Below are positions 63,613-64,000 of a stretch of 64,000 bases of DNA, in pieces; within the stretch, counting starts at the first letter, position 1, and every line of letters starts with the position of its first letter. The notes below the pieces were generated by a model. The model was not told the origin of the DNA, searched no databases, and saw only the letters and a list, made by a program, of their open reading frames with translations. A program made the translations under genes and the position numbers. Origin of the DNA: Micrococcus terreus (GTDB taxonomy: Bacteria > Actinomycetota > Actinomycetes > Actinomycetales > Micrococcaceae). The stretch spans positions 186,001 to 250,000 of the forward strand of contig NZ_FPCG01000001.1 in assembly GCF_900116905.1 (NCBI RefSeq), given 5' to 3'.

Positions 63613-64000
63613 TCAGGCCTGCGCCACCAGGGCATCCAGGCGGTCCGGGTCGAGCAGCACCACCCGATCGGCCTGGACCCGGACCAGGCCCTGGTCCTTC
63701 AGCCGGGTGAGGGCCCGGCTGAAGGACTCCGGCGTAGTGCCGATCAGCGAGGCGACGTCCTTCTTGGCCAGCGGCAGCCGGACTGTGCTGGAGCTGCCGC
63801 GCTCCAGAGGGAGATCGAGCAGGTAGTCGGCCAGCCGGACGTCCACGTCCACCGAGCTCAACGCCAGCCGCCGTTCGGCCTCGGCCATCCGCTCGCTCAC
63901 GCTGCGCAGCATCTGCAGGACGATGCTGGGGTGCTCGTGCATCAGCCCCGCCAGGGCGGCGTGGGTGAAGACGCACATGCGCGTGTCCGTCAGGGCCTCG
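63613..64000 (-). CDS. Crp/Fnr-family regulator, C-terminal part (runs off window)
   Basis: The open frame continues to the window edge as EALTDTRMCVFTHAALAGLM, so the cyclic-nucleotide-binding domain lies outside. Visible are the dimer helix (VLQMLRSVSERMAEAERRLALSS), the segment DVRLADYLLDL, and the winged HTH (LPLAKKDVASLIGTTPESFSRALTRLKDQGLVRV). The HTH is intact. Ligand unknown (Fnr-type cysteines would be N-terminal). Confidence 0.88.
   Translation of the reverse strand, partial: EALTDTRMCVFTHAALAGLMHEHPSIVLQMLRSVSERMAEAERRLALSSVDVDVRLADYLLDLPLERGSSSTVRLPLAKKDVASLIGTTPESFSRALTRLKDQGLVRVQADRVVLLDPDRLDALVAQA

Noticed and set aside
61289-63976. Minus-strand open frame of nearly 900 codons opposite nagZ
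   Set aside because: Same type of antisense shadow; nagZ carries full GH3 motifs and a lipobox.

Overview
The window is a chromosomal segment of a high-GC Actinomycetota. The gene families, dense antisense open frames, ATGA/GTGA/TGATG start-stop overlaps, frequent GTG/TTG starts and many promoter -10 boxes placed 6-7 nt before start codons (leaderless starts) fit the Micrococcaceae (Micrococcus/Citricoccus/Kocuria-like). That placement is an inference from gene content, not from a marker gene. No rRNA, tRNA or CRISPR was seen.

Layout. 0-10.6 kb: housekeeping and small-regulon genes. These are a partial glycosyltransferase, vanY-like/coaA, a GNAT enzyme, an Lrp regulator, a decayed Fic gene, an hxlR (frameshifted)/lipoprotein/CDF-transporter operon divergent from a SnoaL-like gene, two hypothetical genes, and an SDR/Zn-alcohol-dehydrogenase pair. 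10.6-28.8 kb: surface-polysaccharide locus. It holds galE, glmS, a CapD/WbpM-type dehydratase, a WecA-like initiating transferase, an epimerase, a GT4, a Wzy-like polymerase, a nested insertion-sequence scar, then on the other strand a GT4, a Wzx-like flippase, a GT2 and UDP-glucose dehydrogenase. From about 16.3 to 27.3 kb the DNA is visibly AT-richer, which suggests acquisition. 28.9-36.6 kb: glgX, a second galE, a YdcF-like gene, acpS, nnr and a polyisoprenyl-phosphate sugar transferase.

36.8-58.5 kb: the normally compact alr-tsaE-tsaB-rimI-tsaD cluster (cell wall and t6A tRNA modification), opened up by several insertions. These are a pair of type VII-secretion-associated-like genes, a YtrA/YtrB-type ABC operon with a clear operator, an AI-2E transporter, a DUF559-type gene bracketed by near-identical 63-bp repeats, a PucR regulator with a ferredoxin-reductase/desaturase pair, an IS3 remnant, and a UvrA paralogue. 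Directly after tsaD sits a three-gene LXG/WXG-like module. Its third protein looks like a fusion of the two proteins encoded after tsaE, and both loci are preceded by the same palindrome. 58.5-64 kb: glutamate-cysteine-ligase-like, AarF/UbiB kinase, NagZ lipoprotein and a partial Crp/Fnr regulator.

Unexplained structure beyond genes: (i) a family of 63-bp palindrome-ended repeats with core CCTCGGCGTGTC, mostly at gene 3' ends and twice overlapping stop codons; (ii) a dispersed 15-mer, GGCCGTCGTCGGGAA, present five times exactly and more often in shortened form, in all reading frames and mostly in protein linkers or intergenic DNA; (iii) the shared palindrome TGGGGAGNNCTCCCCA upstream of the two secretion-associated loci.
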